Part shown: positions 24,319 to 37,745 of the stretch, piece after piece
How the letters are laid out: every line of letters begins with the position of its first letter
Numbering within the stretch: the first letter of the stretch is position 1
Source: Onchocerca volvulus
Taxonomy: Eukaryota > Nematoda > Chromadorea > Rhabditida > Onchocercidae
Direction of reading: 5' to 3'
Assembly (NCBI GenBank): GCA_000499405.2
Contig: HG738141.1
Span: 1,492,481 to 1,556,480, forward strand
Length of the DNA stretch: 64,000 nt
Translations under genes and position numbers: made by a program
Notes under the pieces: generated by a model
What the model was told of the DNA's origin: nothing
The model's input: only the letters and a program-made list of their open reading frames with translations
The model's database searches: none

Positions 24319-26858
24319 TTACAACACTGTCTTTTTATCGACGATGACAGGCAGCTTAGCGTTTCGTCCCAACATTAGATGTCGATACTGGATGTCTCGA
24401 AAACCTTCATCATTTAATGCAAAGCGATTTTTGTTGATTTTGATCGAACCTTTCACAAATGACCATAGCCGATGTCCGGCACTTTCCAATATTCGAACAT
24501 TATGCTTTGTGAAAGGTATCTAAAATGAATAATAATACAATTTAGCAATTTAATGACTCCAGTGCTATAGTTTTCAGTCTTATTTATATAATTAATAAAC
24601 AGGAAAAACTATTATTTGATTTCTCATAACAGATTATATACTTGAAATCTACAGTGAATTAAGTGTCACTTCTTCCATTTCGAATAAGGCCAAAAGTTGA
24701 GGGAATTCAATTCATATCTATTTTGAATTTTCATTCAATTATATGGTTGGTTTCGGCGAAAAAAATCCTTAATTAGGAAAAATAAAAAAAATTGGAAAAT
24801 ATTTTTTGGGAAAAAATTGAAGCAGCAATTAAATGCCACAGTGATAAAAAAGATCTTCGTAACTGTCATCATGTGACTTTTTTGTCAACTATTTGGCTAA
24901 TTTGGAGAAAGAACTATTTTAGTTCTAGTACTATACAGAAACAAATTATTCATAAGCAGAATTAAAATTATTATTCTCATTATTTTGCATGCATCATTAT
25001 TTAACAACGATTCACTTGGATGGCAAAGCCAGTCTTTTAATCAAAGGATTAATTTTTTATTTCCTTTTTTAATACTATCAATAAAAAATGGCTATAAATT
25101 ATATTTGCTGCCATAAGCGAAATTTCCAACTGTCATCTCTATATTTTAAAATAGTAACACAAATAAAAAAAACTACCGTCAATTTGGAACAAAATAATTT
25201 AAAAATTAACTGAGTAAATAACTGCTTCTAAATATATATGCATTTTGTTAGTCATCGAAATCAGATTACTAATTTATGAGAGTATTTGAAAAGTTATTAT
25301 ATATCAGCGTTTTGCCTCCCACTTTTTAATGCCTAATCATCTTTTATATCCGCTCATTTCACCAAATTAGACAAGGGAAAGAAAAAAAGGAAAATTCAGA
25401 AGTTTTGTAAAAAATAAGAGCAAAAAAAAATACTATTTAAAAAAAATCTGCAACCTGAAAATCATCTAGAATTCAAATATTTCATCACTAGAACTGTTTC
25501 TTCTCACGGATCAATACTGATTCTTAAATATGAATGAAAATCGAACGAGTAAATCCACACTGACTAGTCTGATCCATTATTCATATAACAGCATTAAAAT
25601 AATTCTACATGAAATGATTTTTAGAGATCAATTATTAGCTAAATTTCAAACAATTAAAACTCGATGTCGATAAATTTTTTCCAGCGTTTTTTCAAGTTTT
25701 ATTACTATGCAGTTTTGTTAACTGTCGATATACTCAGATAAGAAGCAGTCTAAAGAAATGCAAAATACACTTGAAGGGAAGGGAAGGCATGCTCTTTTGA
25801 ACCTATGCGCATGAGATGCAGCATTTTGACCGTTAAGACTTGGAAGAAAATGGATAACACGATATTCTTCCAATATCTCAGTTCACAATTAAAACAAAAT
25901 TCGAGACCTATCAACAATATCGATCGCCTTGAGAGAAGAATGTTAGAGCTCAATGTCGTGAATAAACATCAGTGACCATAGTTTTCAACAGCATCGAAAA
26001 ACACAGCAGAATTATTCCTAAGAATGCTAAAATATGCAGAATTAAAATAAATAAGAAATCTTAGCTACTTTTCGGGTAAATATACTGCAATGAGAAACGA
26101 CGGCGATAAATCTTTTCTGGTCCTTTTTATTGATATAAATGCGATGAATTCGAATAGCATTGAGATGCCACGCCATAAATGTCACCAGCAAAAAAGAAAG
26201 CATCGGCAGTATAACTAGGATACCCATCTGCAAACTATTATATTAAATCGATATAAATGAATATGGCATTAATTACTGCGAAATAATAGTACCTGCCGAA
26301 CTATGTTAGTATCTTTAAAGGCATCCCACAATTGACCATCTTTCACTTTAGCCAAACAATTTTCGGTTGTCAATAAGCCAACGACAGGTATCGCTATGGT
26401 AGTGAGCAAAACAAAACGTGAGGCATAATTATCACGGTAAATCATAAACCAGTCATTTCCATTTATTCTATCCCAACGATATAATCTTCCCAGCCTTCGC
26501 GGCGTGAAGCGCCTACTGACTTCCTGTAAAAAGAAACAGGGAACGAATTAATACAGTTAAAATAACAGATGCTATTCAACAGCTCTTTAAATGAATACAT
26601 TGGCAAGATGGGAAAGTAATTGCAAAAATGGTAATGTATGATTCCAGGTAACACTCTCTAAAATAGGAATTAACCTGAAGAACAAATTTTTACAATATTT
26701 AACGTATACATAGCAAGGGAACAGCGCAAAGTAACACGTGCCTCACGTAAGTTTCCGAGACCTCTTCCTTTGTCGGTGACGGTGGTATGTTCTAATCGGA
26801 CGAAACGAACTCGCGCAATTAATCGAGCGAAACACAGGCTCCGCTGGTATTTCCACAT
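24319..26858 (-). CDS. Mitochondrial TMEM186-like membrane protein
   Basis: Exons 26858-26694, 26523-26293, 26227-26069 and 24519-24319 join in phase 0 into 251 residues. The N-terminus is rich in Arg, Leu and aromatic residues with almost no acids for 20 residues (MWKYQRSLCFARLIARVRF), like a mitochondrial presequence. Two hydrophobic hairpin segments follow (about 88-103: SRFVLLTTIAIPVVGLL; about 133-153: MGILVILPMLSFLLVTFMAWHL), flanked by FMIYRDN and by NAIRIHRIYINKK. The soluble tail contains IPFTKHNVRILES and ends VDKKTVL. This layout (presequence, YR motif, membrane hairpin, IYxNxx, 'P-T' motif) is that of TMEM186, a complex I assembly factor; TMEM70 and TMEM223 share the fold and cannot be excluded. 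The last intron is long (1.5 kb). The exon 1 donor (ATT|gtaaaa) was chosen for phase; an upstream in-frame ATG at 26930 is an alternative start. Confidence 0.55.
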
Positions 26859-27649
26859 ACACCTATATACAAATAATATGTTCCATCTGGAATACAGGTG
26901 CTTAGTCTGGCAATATCTACCGCACCTCAATCGCTCGCCCTCACAGATTTCCTTGTTAATTTAAATCTTTGCCAAAATTTTAATAAATCAGCTTCCTTCT
27001 CCAATATTTTCTGTTATTCTGTTTTACATTAAAAAAAGTTGTAGAGTGGTTCTTCGATTTTGGATTTGTGATATCACATTAACCAGTACATGGCAAAATT
27101 TGATCGAAACTGCACCCGAAGCACAAATGCTACCTGTATCATTACTTGGATCGGAACGGCCTGGGAATCCCAGGTGTTGTAGACACATTTTGCTTTTTCC
27201 GAAAACTTTTGCAACAGTAATCTAATCACTCACTTTATACTGCAATCCAAGTGCTGATCTATCACCGTAATTCACGATGACATGTCTATAATAAAAATTT
27301 TACTTCCCACAGATTTGTGTCCATTCAGATTGAATGAGCAATTGGAGTTTTCCGTAATAGAGGATCAATCAGTGATCCACGGGGTCACTGCTGATGATGT
27401 CATCTGTTCAGTTCATGGGCTCTTGTTACCCTTTTGGGGTCATTTCCAATCTGTTTTCATAACTTTGTGGGATCGAATCAGATGGAAGCATAAGGACGTG
27501 TTGAATGTCATGCAGCTCTCACTATTATTCAGTAAAGTAAGCTGTATTACAGTAAAATAAGCAGTATAGTAAATGGCCAATAAAGTGTAAAATGAGATTC
27601 ATTGTTTATATTTGTATTCACATCGAGCGGTCTGGATTGCCGCACAGCA
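26859..27649. promoter_or_regulatory. Shared upstream region of TMEM186-like gene and PITP
   Basis: About 790 bp between divergent ATGs. On the minus strand a TTTGTATATAG acceptor-like string ends 4 nt before the TMEM186-like ATG. No further element is assigned. Confidence 0.45.
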
Positions 27650-30219
27650 ATGATTATTAAGGTGGGTATTCTGGAAGGCATCTGTGATATTCGGAAATGA
27701 TTTCCAACCACTCATCAATCAACTGATCAGTTTTTAAAGGAATAATATTTTGAGGAATTCCGTATTCTGATGCCGCTTGAAGTGGATGAATATTATCGTG
27801 GACAGTTATTTGCGGTATCAGAGACGAGCAGGAATGAGACAGGAGGAGGCGACGGCGTTCTGGTTCCTTCTATTAAGTTGTTGCTATTAGATGATGATAC
27901 ATGATGGCGGAGCCATCAGATGCTTATCTTTTAGATTATTTTGAGGTTCAGTTGATGGAGCAAGTTAGATTAGAGAAGCCATCGGCGAGATAACAAAATA
28001 AGGAGGAAAAAAGGAAAGGAGAAATGAGAGATAAGATTTATTGATAGCCTCTTGTACCATCCATCAGATATTTAGAGTGAAATATCAGTATTTCATTGCT
28101 CAAATTTTATATGCAAATAAAGCTTTAGAAATTAGTGAAACGATACTGTTGTTATTTTGCAATTAAAAGTATCCGAGCAATAATTTTGTGATACCTGTTC
28201 TTGAGTTCTTTCCCAGAACTTAAAAGTCGATCACAGATGTATTAATTAGTTGCGACGAAGGTAAAATGGAGAGCAGTAGAATGGAAGCAGGAGGAAAGCA
28301 GTGCACTTTTCAAGTTAAGAGAGGATATGAGTATGCTTTTTTGAATCTTTTTTTGCAGATATTGGAAAATGACGATTTTACGAGTACGACAGTTCGTCCG
28401 GGACATTCCATCACCGGTATTTATACACACAAAATTTATTATACTAAGTCTAAATCGCCGTGGGCATTACGTAAAATATTTCCGGACGCAGCATTCGTGT
28501 TGCACGAGGAATGCTGGAATGCATTCCCATATTGTAAAACAGTTATTAAGGTTGGCTATTAACTCTTCCCTTTTTCAATAAATAGCATTGATCGATTTCA
28601 TCTTTTCTGTCATGCATTTCTTGATATTCAATTGCGATTTTTGCAGAATCCGGATTATATGAAAGATGCTTTCTATATCAATATTGAATCGATGCATCTT
28701 CCGGACAAAGGGCATACCGAAAATGTAAGCACTTATATCAGGAAACTTGCAGTACTAGTAAGCTTTTTCCAACTAAATCATAAACCCTGCCACAGTGGGA
28801 ATGCTGTCATTTGATACAAAAACAAAAAAGTCATGCACGTTCTCCAAAGGAAAAATAGCGTATTCACAGCATAAAATTTGGGAACCAGATTCGATAAATA
28901 ATCCTGACAGTCGGAAAAGATTTTTGCTTTAACAATTTTAAGGCATTGGATTTGAGCCCGGCATTATTAAAAAAGCGAGAAGTAATCGTTATTGATATCT
29001 ATGATGACAGCCTGTTAAAAAAAACGGCAAGCTACTTTTTTTCATTATTCAGGAGCAGTAATTTAATGCAAACATTAATATGCACGAATGTTGTAGCTGC
29101 AACTACAGCAGTATAGAAACAATGACTTGCTAGTAGCCGTGAAAAATCTTCTTGAAGATTCCTTTGTTGCTGAAGGGGACGTCGAACAGTTGTGATTATG
29201 TTTCAATAATTATAGTTTTGCATGTTTATAGCAAAAGTATTGCAGGATATTACACCTGAAACAGATGTACGTGAGTTTAAATCCAAAAAGACTGGTCGTG
29301 AAAAATTATCAAAAGATTGGATTGAGACAACTAAACCGGTGATGTGTTGTTATAAAGTTCGCTTCTTACTGCTCATCACATAATATATGAAATGGCGTCT
29401 TCAGTCAATTTAGATTTGAGTGATATTGGGTTTCGAGCCGTCATTGCTCATGAAACCACGGTGTCTTTGCTGAGGAATAAATCCGAGTGTTTGAATCATG
29501 TTTGTGAGAGAATTACAAGGTGACAATTCTCCGAGAGCAGCCATAGTTTCAGGTAGTACGAGTGCATTTTAAAATGTTCGGATTTCAAACAATGGTGGAG
29601 CATATTCTCCAAAGACAGTACCCACGAATATTTGCCAAATTCAATAGGTGAGTTAGGATATTATGCCATTAAGCTGTTCTATAATATTTTCGAGCGCCAC
29701 CAGAAAATTCGGTTCAGGGGAGTATTGAATTATCAAATACCATGCGTAAGCTATTCTGCTTCACCAGATTTTACTCATTATCTCGTTTCTTTCATCTTTT
29801 ATAGGTTATATCCCTCATTTTCTTATTTTAATCCAATCTATGGATAAAAATTCTGAAAGCGCATCAGATTTCAGAGAGGACTTGACACTCTTCACCGAAT
29901 CTTGTTAACGTATTATAGTCACCTACAATGTTAAGTATTAGTAAGATAGTTTATATGAGGCAAGAGGATGATAGCAAGCTGAAGAAGAAGAAAGGTGCAT
30001 TTAGATCCAAGACAGACTACATTACGGGATGGAAAATGTGTATCATTACTGTGTATATTACTTACCAGAGAGCTCTACTGCTGGACCGACCGATGGTACG
30101 ATATGACGATTGAAGATATCAAGAAGATGGAAAGAGAAATGGTGGAGGAATTGAAAAAAAAAATCGCCGAGCCGGAGAGACGTGGCATCGTATGTGATGT
30201 GGGTGATAAAAGCGCTTAA
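27650..30219 (+). CDS. PITPNA: Class I phosphatidylinositol transfer protein
   Basis: PITPs shuttle phosphatidylinositol and phosphatidylcholine between membranes and supply PI to lipid kinases. Exons are 27650-27661, 27755-27862, 28359-28550, 28647-28724, 28943-29026, 29246-29356, 29553-29647 and 30069-30219, giving 276 residues (vertebrate alpha/beta about 270). Hallmarks are EFRILMPLEVDEYYRGQL, SRNETGGGDGV and GIYTHKIYY (Thr63 and Lys65 at the inositol site). WNAFPYCKT (Asn94), FKSKKTGRE with the conserved Thr174, and a C-terminal helix from TIEDIKKMEREM complete the fold. The usual tryptophan pair of the membrane-insertion loop is replaced by Met203-Phe204. Exon 1 encodes only MIIK and was chosen because ATGATTATTAAG|gtgggt restores the family N-terminus in phase. 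The donor after exon 5 is GC (ACG|gcaagc). AATAAA lies at 30320-30325. Confidence 0.93.
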
Positions 30220-30876
30220 ATTGAGAGGAGAAAGAACAGAAGGCAAATTCAACTTGATTTAAATATCTGTCACTGCAACTTGTACTTCTAATGATTCATT
30301 TCGGTAATGAGAATCGAGAAATAAATGATACACATAATCATCCGTTCAACGATATCTCTTCTTGCACCCTCGAGAGATTCGTTAGGAACAGTAAGTGTAG
30401 CAAAAGATATAATAAGAAGTGAATCTGTTGCTTTTTACGACAAGTAAATCATTGCCATTCCTTCTGGAACGATTGCAAAAATAACAGCAACAGCTTTCTT
30501 TATGGAGAGCCTTTCTGTAATCTGATCTAATCGGTTAATGCATGCATTTTTCCTTCATCAACAGGCAAATCCATTCTTTTTTTACGTGTCTGTTTTAATA
30601 GAGACATCGAATACTTCGATACATGAATGATATTGCCCATTTGCAATCAAAATCATCCATGTGAATCATTCCAGTCATTGTTTAAACATTATATATTTCT
30701 TACTTATTGCACAACACATGATTGTGCATGCAATAGTGCACATCAGTTGTGTTACAACAGTCAGCCATTTCTTTAGTTGTATAAATTGGAAACATTGCAA
30801 TTTCTGTTTCATTATTCGGAATTTCGAGTTTGAAATTTTGCAAGACATTGGTTCTAGAAATTATTCAGAAAAGCAC

Positions 30877-30912
<36 letters not shown>
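30877..30912. repeat. TA microsatellite
   Basis: TA dinucleotide run interrupted once by GT. Confidence 0.85.
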
Positions 30913-33474
30913 TTTGAAAAATTGAAAAGCATTTGGGAAGAAAAGTGAATTGATGGCTTAAAGATCAGTCATTTTACAAGCGATTCTGTAAAGAAACTAT
31001 AATTGTCAATGTAATTTTACGCTATTCCACTTATCGAATGATGTTAAAAAATGCGGAGGGATACATAATTTTTTTTATACCGTTTTTCTTGTGATCCTGA
31101 ACTACTACTTACTTGTCCTTTTTTCATAATGTTCACCAAGGGTCAGTCAATAAATCACTTTGAGATACTGTCCTTTGTGTCAACGCAAGTATAATTGGTC
31201 AAACAAAAATTGCTCGACAAGTAGTGTTTCACAAATCATTTCGATGTGTCGCAGTGGTTCATGTTGTCTCATCTTGTTTTATGCCATTTGTTCAACAATT
31301 TACTAAAAAAATTCGAAAAATGTACAATAAGAGATAGTAGAATTTGATAAAAGATACCCTTAGAGGATGCTGCTCACTTATTTCAGATTCATAGTTCATC
31401 GCTCAAGTAGCTCTTCCTTGTAGCACCACATTCTTAGATTGAAATCAAATGTACTTATAATCAGCGAATGGGAAGTACTTTGAACAATACGAAAAAATTA
31501 GATCATTCAACTCAGGAATATCATAACCATCAGGCCATGGTAGGCTCTCAAAATGTATCTATTCAGAGAATGTAAATGCTATTTGTTGTACACATGATCA
31601 CACAAATAAAAATCATTAATATGAGTTATTGATTCACATCGCCACCAAAATCAGGATTGAATATTTAATGTTTCGTATATCATGAAGATATCACTGATCG
31701 AATCTGGGAATGTAAAACATGCCACTGTCAACCTGATGGTTTTTGGAATTAGAACACCTGAAAACTTCAACGCATGTGTTTTGAATACCATAAACTGTTC
31801 CAACAGTTGAAGTTTGTCAGGAAACTTGTGCTAGATTTTCTACCCAGTATAAGTTTCTCAATCAGTAGAAATTACCTTTCTATCTTTCATTTTCAAAATC
31901 ATTGGAAAATTTCGACCATCTCTCAGTAAAAGCTAATTTAATATCAAAATTTTATAAGTTTAATTTCATCACTGAGGATAATCCCATTAAATGTTCCGAC
32001 CTGTCCAGTACCTTGCAATTTCGACCATTTTCCAATGAAGGTTAGTTTATGCAGTCCATTTTTCCGATCTCTTCTTGACAAGAAAACAACCTCAGAACAT
32101 TCCAAATTTTTTAGGTTCCTTTTATTTGTGAGTAACATAAAGAAATCGAGCCAAACAAATGCATAAACATAACATTGGTATTGTTATCGCTAAAAATCAT
32201 CTCTTTTTTAAAAAGCTTATAACATCCAGTAGGAAGAAGGGGAAGAAGTATCAAAAAGCTTACTGATTCTTTTACTTTGAACCCGCAAAAATTTGAATAA
32301 AGGTCTGGCAACTTGGGTATCAAATTTTACTTTCAATAAATTTACCCAAACCGATGGATACAATTGTCGCAATAGTTAAAGCATTGATGTAATCACGCAT
32401 GTTTTCTGCATCGATGCGACCTGCAATGATTCTTTTTTTTCTTTAGATAAGAGCTTTTTTCAATGATTTTTCATGAAATCAAATATGTAAATTCCTTTTT
32501 CCATTATTTTCTTTAGTCAAATAATGGAATTCACTGTTTAATGAAAAGACACGATAAATGGATACTTCTAAGAAACGAAATGAACAGAAAGATCAGTAAA
32601 TACATCGAACATAATTGATGCAGAAGTTATAATTGGGAATGTCAAATTTTCGCGTAAAATTTTTATTTTGTTCGCTTGGAAAAGAAGAATTGATGAAAAG
32701 TTCGCTCGTTTGTAAGTATGACTGCCTATAAACAGCACGATAACATTTCACGTGTTTACTACAAAGTTGAATCTTATAAAATGTTTGAAAATGCTTTAGC
32801 GTTAATTATTATCATTAAAATCGCTTAATGATTGCATCCGACTGCCATACTGTCCCAATCATTTGGTCAGCAGTTAGTCAACTTGAAGCTTTCAGCAAAG
32901 TATTCTTTTCTTTGTGAAATTAAAAGAGTGAAGAAATATTTCAGAATATGTGCAAGTTCGGATCGTACCTTTTGATGCTTCGAAAGAGAGTGGAAGAAAC
33001 TGCTACAACACATATGAATGAATGCATTTAGCTGGATAATGCCAACTTCTTATAATTTCTTTTGCTTCTAAAGAAAAAAAAGTCTTTAAAGCGATCTCTT
33101 CAAATTCGTTTGATATTCTTTGCTGATTATTTTTTTAATAAAATTTGGTTTGAATGTGATGAAATGTCTCCTTATTCCACATTTGAATAGTCCCCATTCT
33201 CAGCTTTCTCATTCATCTCTTGGCTCATTTGGATGATGATTATGATGGCTGGTTCTACTTGCAATTGATGAGATGGAAAATGCTGCTTATTGAAATGGAT
33301 TGAATCCATTTAGTCGTCGCTGTCGTCACATTCATCGCCATCAATTCATCGGCATCTGTCGCTTGCTTCCCTTCTCGTTCTTTCCGTCTCTTCGGATATT
33401 AAGATGCTATTCACAAGGAGCAAATAGCAAATAATAGATTATCAAAATCACTTACATTATGTATTTACAGATTG

Positions 33475-33513
33475 AATTGAGGCCAGCAAGTAATTGTCTG
33501 AGGGGCCTCAATT
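33475..33513. repeat. Inverted repeat, 10-bp arms
   Basis: AATTGAGGCC (33475-33484) and GGCCTCAATT (33504-33513) are perfect inverted arms separated by 19 nt. Confidence 0.8.
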
Positions 33514-35849
33514 TACACAGCCAGCCCATATGCTCAGGCCTATGAAAAAGCAAGCCTAGCCTTTCCTTGGACATCACTGGCCCATTCATTGCACATTATT
33601 ATTATGCTCATTCGATTGCGCTATGCAAATTAGTTGCAGCAATGCGAAGCGAAGATGTCTCTTTCAGCATCGTGCCACGCTACGTCACATTTCATAACCA
33701 ATCATTCAGTATTTGGCCCTCAAAAACCTGAATGAATGAATGGGATAAGAGAAAATAGAGTGAATCGTCAATTAAGCCAGGTACCACAGGGATGAGAAAT
33801 GATTATGCTTGCGTGCATCCATCCTCCTCGATGATAGCCGGGGCAATAATCTCTCAACTTTCCTCTTTTTCGCTATTGATAGTGAATTTTAATATCGCTT
33901 TTTTTCTTATTTGGAACAATTTCTGGCCCATGTTATTGAAATATTAACCTGAAATCCAAATTTATTCGTAGGATTTATAGGTTTACTCGTCCTCAATGTG
34001 TGCGTGTTTTTCTAATTGGAAAGAATTTGCTCGTAAAAGTTATGCCATCAAGTAGGCCGAAGTAAAAGCTTATAAGTTTGTGCTTGTATATAGTTTGCTT
34101 TTATAAAATGAGACTCCTAAGAGCTACTCTATAATTTCTTATGAAGCCTGAAGGCCAGCTTAGTAAGAGCCTATCCAAGGCTTAATGCCCTCTTTCCTGT
34201 GACTCATCTAGTCTAGCTTATGAAAGAATTGTTGATGGGCCAATCTCGCACGGAAATCAATCTGTATACATGCTTGTATTGTTTGGACTACTTAAAGATT
34301 CGCATGACAAGTAGACGGATAGAGAGGCTTCTTAGATTTGCGATTTATGGATACGGTATGAATATATAAGTAAATATTATTCCGAAGGATAATGGGTGTC
34401 AATTTGATTGTGTTTGTCTGTCTGTTTCTGTCTGTTTCCTTTCGAGGAAATGATCAGCACTGAGGCTGAAGAAGCAAGTTGGCTTATAGACTTGGCCTTA
34501 TCCAATAGCTTACGACTCGAAATATCTCACCAGAAACTGCTTCATTTGAAAGAAACACATGGTCTATCTCAATTTTTCACGCTAGCCAACTAAAGAAGAC
34601 GAAATTTCTCTCTTCTCACCATCTGCAATTCTTTGAAAAAATCTAAATTGGTCATTACTCAACCTTTGTTGCAATAAATTCTGGCTACGATATTAACATC
34701 TAATTGCTTGTTTCATTATTTCCATGCCCAGAAATCGATGCAATGAGAAAAATTTATTTTTCCCTCTCTTATAATTTCTTTGGTTAGTGATGGGATATTA
34801 AACCGTTTAGTGAAGATAATCAACTGATGGTATCAAGATGGAGAAGTTGAATGATACGAGAATGAAGGGCTATTTATGAATATCAAAGAGCATTATTATC
34901 ACCAAAATGTGAATGATATGATTGGCAAAGCTGAAAATAATGCTTGTAAACAAGTCGCAGGTAGACTCGAACTGATTGTGAACTCCAATACTGTTGAAAG
35001 TAATAGTGTTGAACGAAGGTCCCCGCAGAGAGGGACAGTTTGCGGTATCGGCTTCATTTTGTGAAATTCATAAACAGCCCTTTAACAAAAGATTCAACCT
35101 ACAGGTGTGAGTTTTTTTTTCCAGATCAGGATAGAATTCCCAGCAAATAGTAAAGCGCAAACTTACATGAATATTGTGAACCTCGGGGACACCCCACAGC
35201 GCAGCTTTTACTTGATTCCTGCAGGGATGTTGAGATACGGTGTAGTACCGAATTGGAAATTATTTACATTTTTGAAGCAAATAGGTCTCTCAGCTATAAA
35301 AAGCGCGTGAAAGTTAGCCGTGAAAAAATTTCTGATAAAAAGATTAAGCGAAAAATGACACAACTAAGAGCTTATTTCATATTTTTTTAAGAAAAAAAAA
35401 TTGTCAGTTATATTATCGCCGATTATTTCTATGATAAACTCAAAACTTGAATATAAGTGACCTGTTCCCTATCTAGTTACTTCTACGGAAACATCACCAT
35501 CGATGACCTCTCCTCAGGCAACTGTCGCGGTCAGTGTCCATTTTTACTGTAGTCAATAGCGATAGCGGCATTTCCTGTGTGATTCAAGAACCATTAAATG
35601 GTCTCGAGAATGACTGAACATCTTCAAGTATGACCATATATATATTTATATTTATACAGTTATAAGTGAAATGTTTTGCGATTATTTCTCTTCTCGTTTA
35701 CTTCTCGATGAATTCGACCATCAACACTTGACATTCATTCTCCTTTTAATGGAATGAAATTTTTTACAAAAACCATAGAAGGATAAAGTTCAAATAGATT
35801 GATTATCGGGAATGATCCTATGCTAATATCACATTTTATTATATATGAC

Positions 35850-35908
35850 AAAGAAGAGAGACAGCGAGAGGGAGAGGGAGAGGGAAAGAGAGGAAGAGGA
35901 AAGAGAAT
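35850..35908. repeat. GA-rich purine tract
   Basis: GAGAGG/GAGAGA-type imperfect repeats on the + strand. Confidence 0.85.
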
Positions 35909-37687
35909 GATTGAAAACTTCCTGTACTAACGAAGATGATATAGCATCATCTTCTTCTTAATATTTTCAGGTTTCCTATTCCATCTTTTTTATTTTAAGA
36001 ATTCTCCCCGCGGATTTTCAACAAATTAATTTTCAAAAGACTTGGATATAAGATCATGGCCATCGCAGCTATTATCTATAGATCTCTCTATAGATTGTGC
36101 AAATTATAAAAATTCTAATCATTGTCACAGTTGCAGCAACCACAGATGGGATCATCCATCATTATCCATGATCAGGTTATCCCACTAAAGATGAGTAGAG
36201 ATTAATTTTTTTTGCCTAACAAAACGATCATATTACCGCAAAAACGGACTTCCCGGGGAGTGATTACAGGAATTCCAGTATGAGAACACTTGAAAATCTG
36301 CCTGTATCCATAGGTTCAAATTTCTTTCACGTAACAAGCAGTAATTATTAGATTTGTTAGCCAGTCAAGGACAGTTAAATCATTTTGAACTGGAAGCTAT
36401 CACAATTGCCATTTTCTTCTACGAAACGCTTCTCAGTTGCGTCTTCTTTTTTCGAAACATTTACACGCATGATGACAAATTGATAAGCCTTCATTTCTTA
36501 TCATGGAATCGGATCGTACATTGTTAATCGGCAGTTAGTTCAGAAGGAAGGGAGAGGGAGCAGAAGTTGATAATGTTGACAATGAACAGATGATGATCTC
36601 TACCCCCGTAGAGATTGTTTGATCTTCAGCTTAAAGCTATATCAACTAGTACTTTAGGTGTGTATTGACATCGTTCTCAAGTTGTTGCGCCTACCTATCC
36701 CCATTTCAGATCATTACCTTTACCACCTGTCAGCCTATTTTCATCACTCAGCTAGTTGCTTCACTTTACTGCTTACTTCAGTATCGAAATACTTACCTGA
36801 AACTCCATGATTGCTGATCTGTGTAGCTGTTCATGTTCCTATAGATGATCCTCTTAAGACCTACAGAATGCAAACGCTTCCGAATCTATCTCGAAACTCC
36901 TATATTATCATATTAACTAGTCGTTCATGCCCAGTTTTTATAGCTCAGACAGTAGTTAATTACTCCTGAAAAATAAATGAACGGGCGGTATCTCATCTCC
37001 CATTTCATGCATTTAGTGTGCATCATTCTGACCTTTTTCTTTTTTTTTTTTTGAAATTTCAATATTCCAATGATATTATTAATATCACTTCTGTTATTCA
37101 CATAAATTTCGTAGAGCCATTTCAAATGCCGAATTTCATCCGTCGTCATCTGCCAATCAACTTCCGATACTGCTTGTCCATAGATGATTGCTCTGTATTG
37201 ATTACCGTGTTATCATTATCCAAGAATTACCATAATATAATAAACTTAGTAGCAGTGTTTACGCAGCAATTATATGGAAGCATCGGGAAGAGAGAGACTA
37301 ATCCCTTGGAAGTACTCTTCACATATCTCTCCTTCCTATCCATTCTCATTGTTCCCTCTAATCATATGCCCATGGATAGGATTAGCGACTTTGACATTAT
37401 TACAATTAGGTTGTCATACTTTGGACAATATTATCATAAAGGTAATGATAACGATGGTGATAACAGGCTAGTAAGGGGTTTTTGATGGCCACTGCAATTA
37501 GAGGCCGTGATTTTGCGAATTTTATAAGTAATCGTTTCTATTTCGTTCCTTCCGTTCGTCCCATTTTCTTGGAACAAGACCATCCAATAGTTCTCGGCGG
37601 AATTCCTTTAATTCAGATATGATGCCCTCGAATTTGTTCAGTTTTTCACATTTTATGAATGCTGCGTAATTGTTGAAACAATGAAGA

Positions 37688-37745
37688 TAGAAGAGAAAGA
37701 GAGAGAGAGAAGGAGAAAGGGAGAGAGAGAGAGAGAGGGAGAGAT
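37688..37745. repeat. GA microsatellite
   Basis: Nearly continuous GA dinucleotides with occasional AAGG interruptions. Confidence 0.9.

Noticed and set aside
34990..35310. G/C-richer patch with open frames on the + strand, possible transposon fragment
   Set aside because: No reverse transcriptase, integrase, transposase or terminal repeat motif could be recognised.
37018..37485. 155-codon + strand open frame
   Set aside because: Begins with a poly-Phe run from a T homopolymer and shows no domain or motif.
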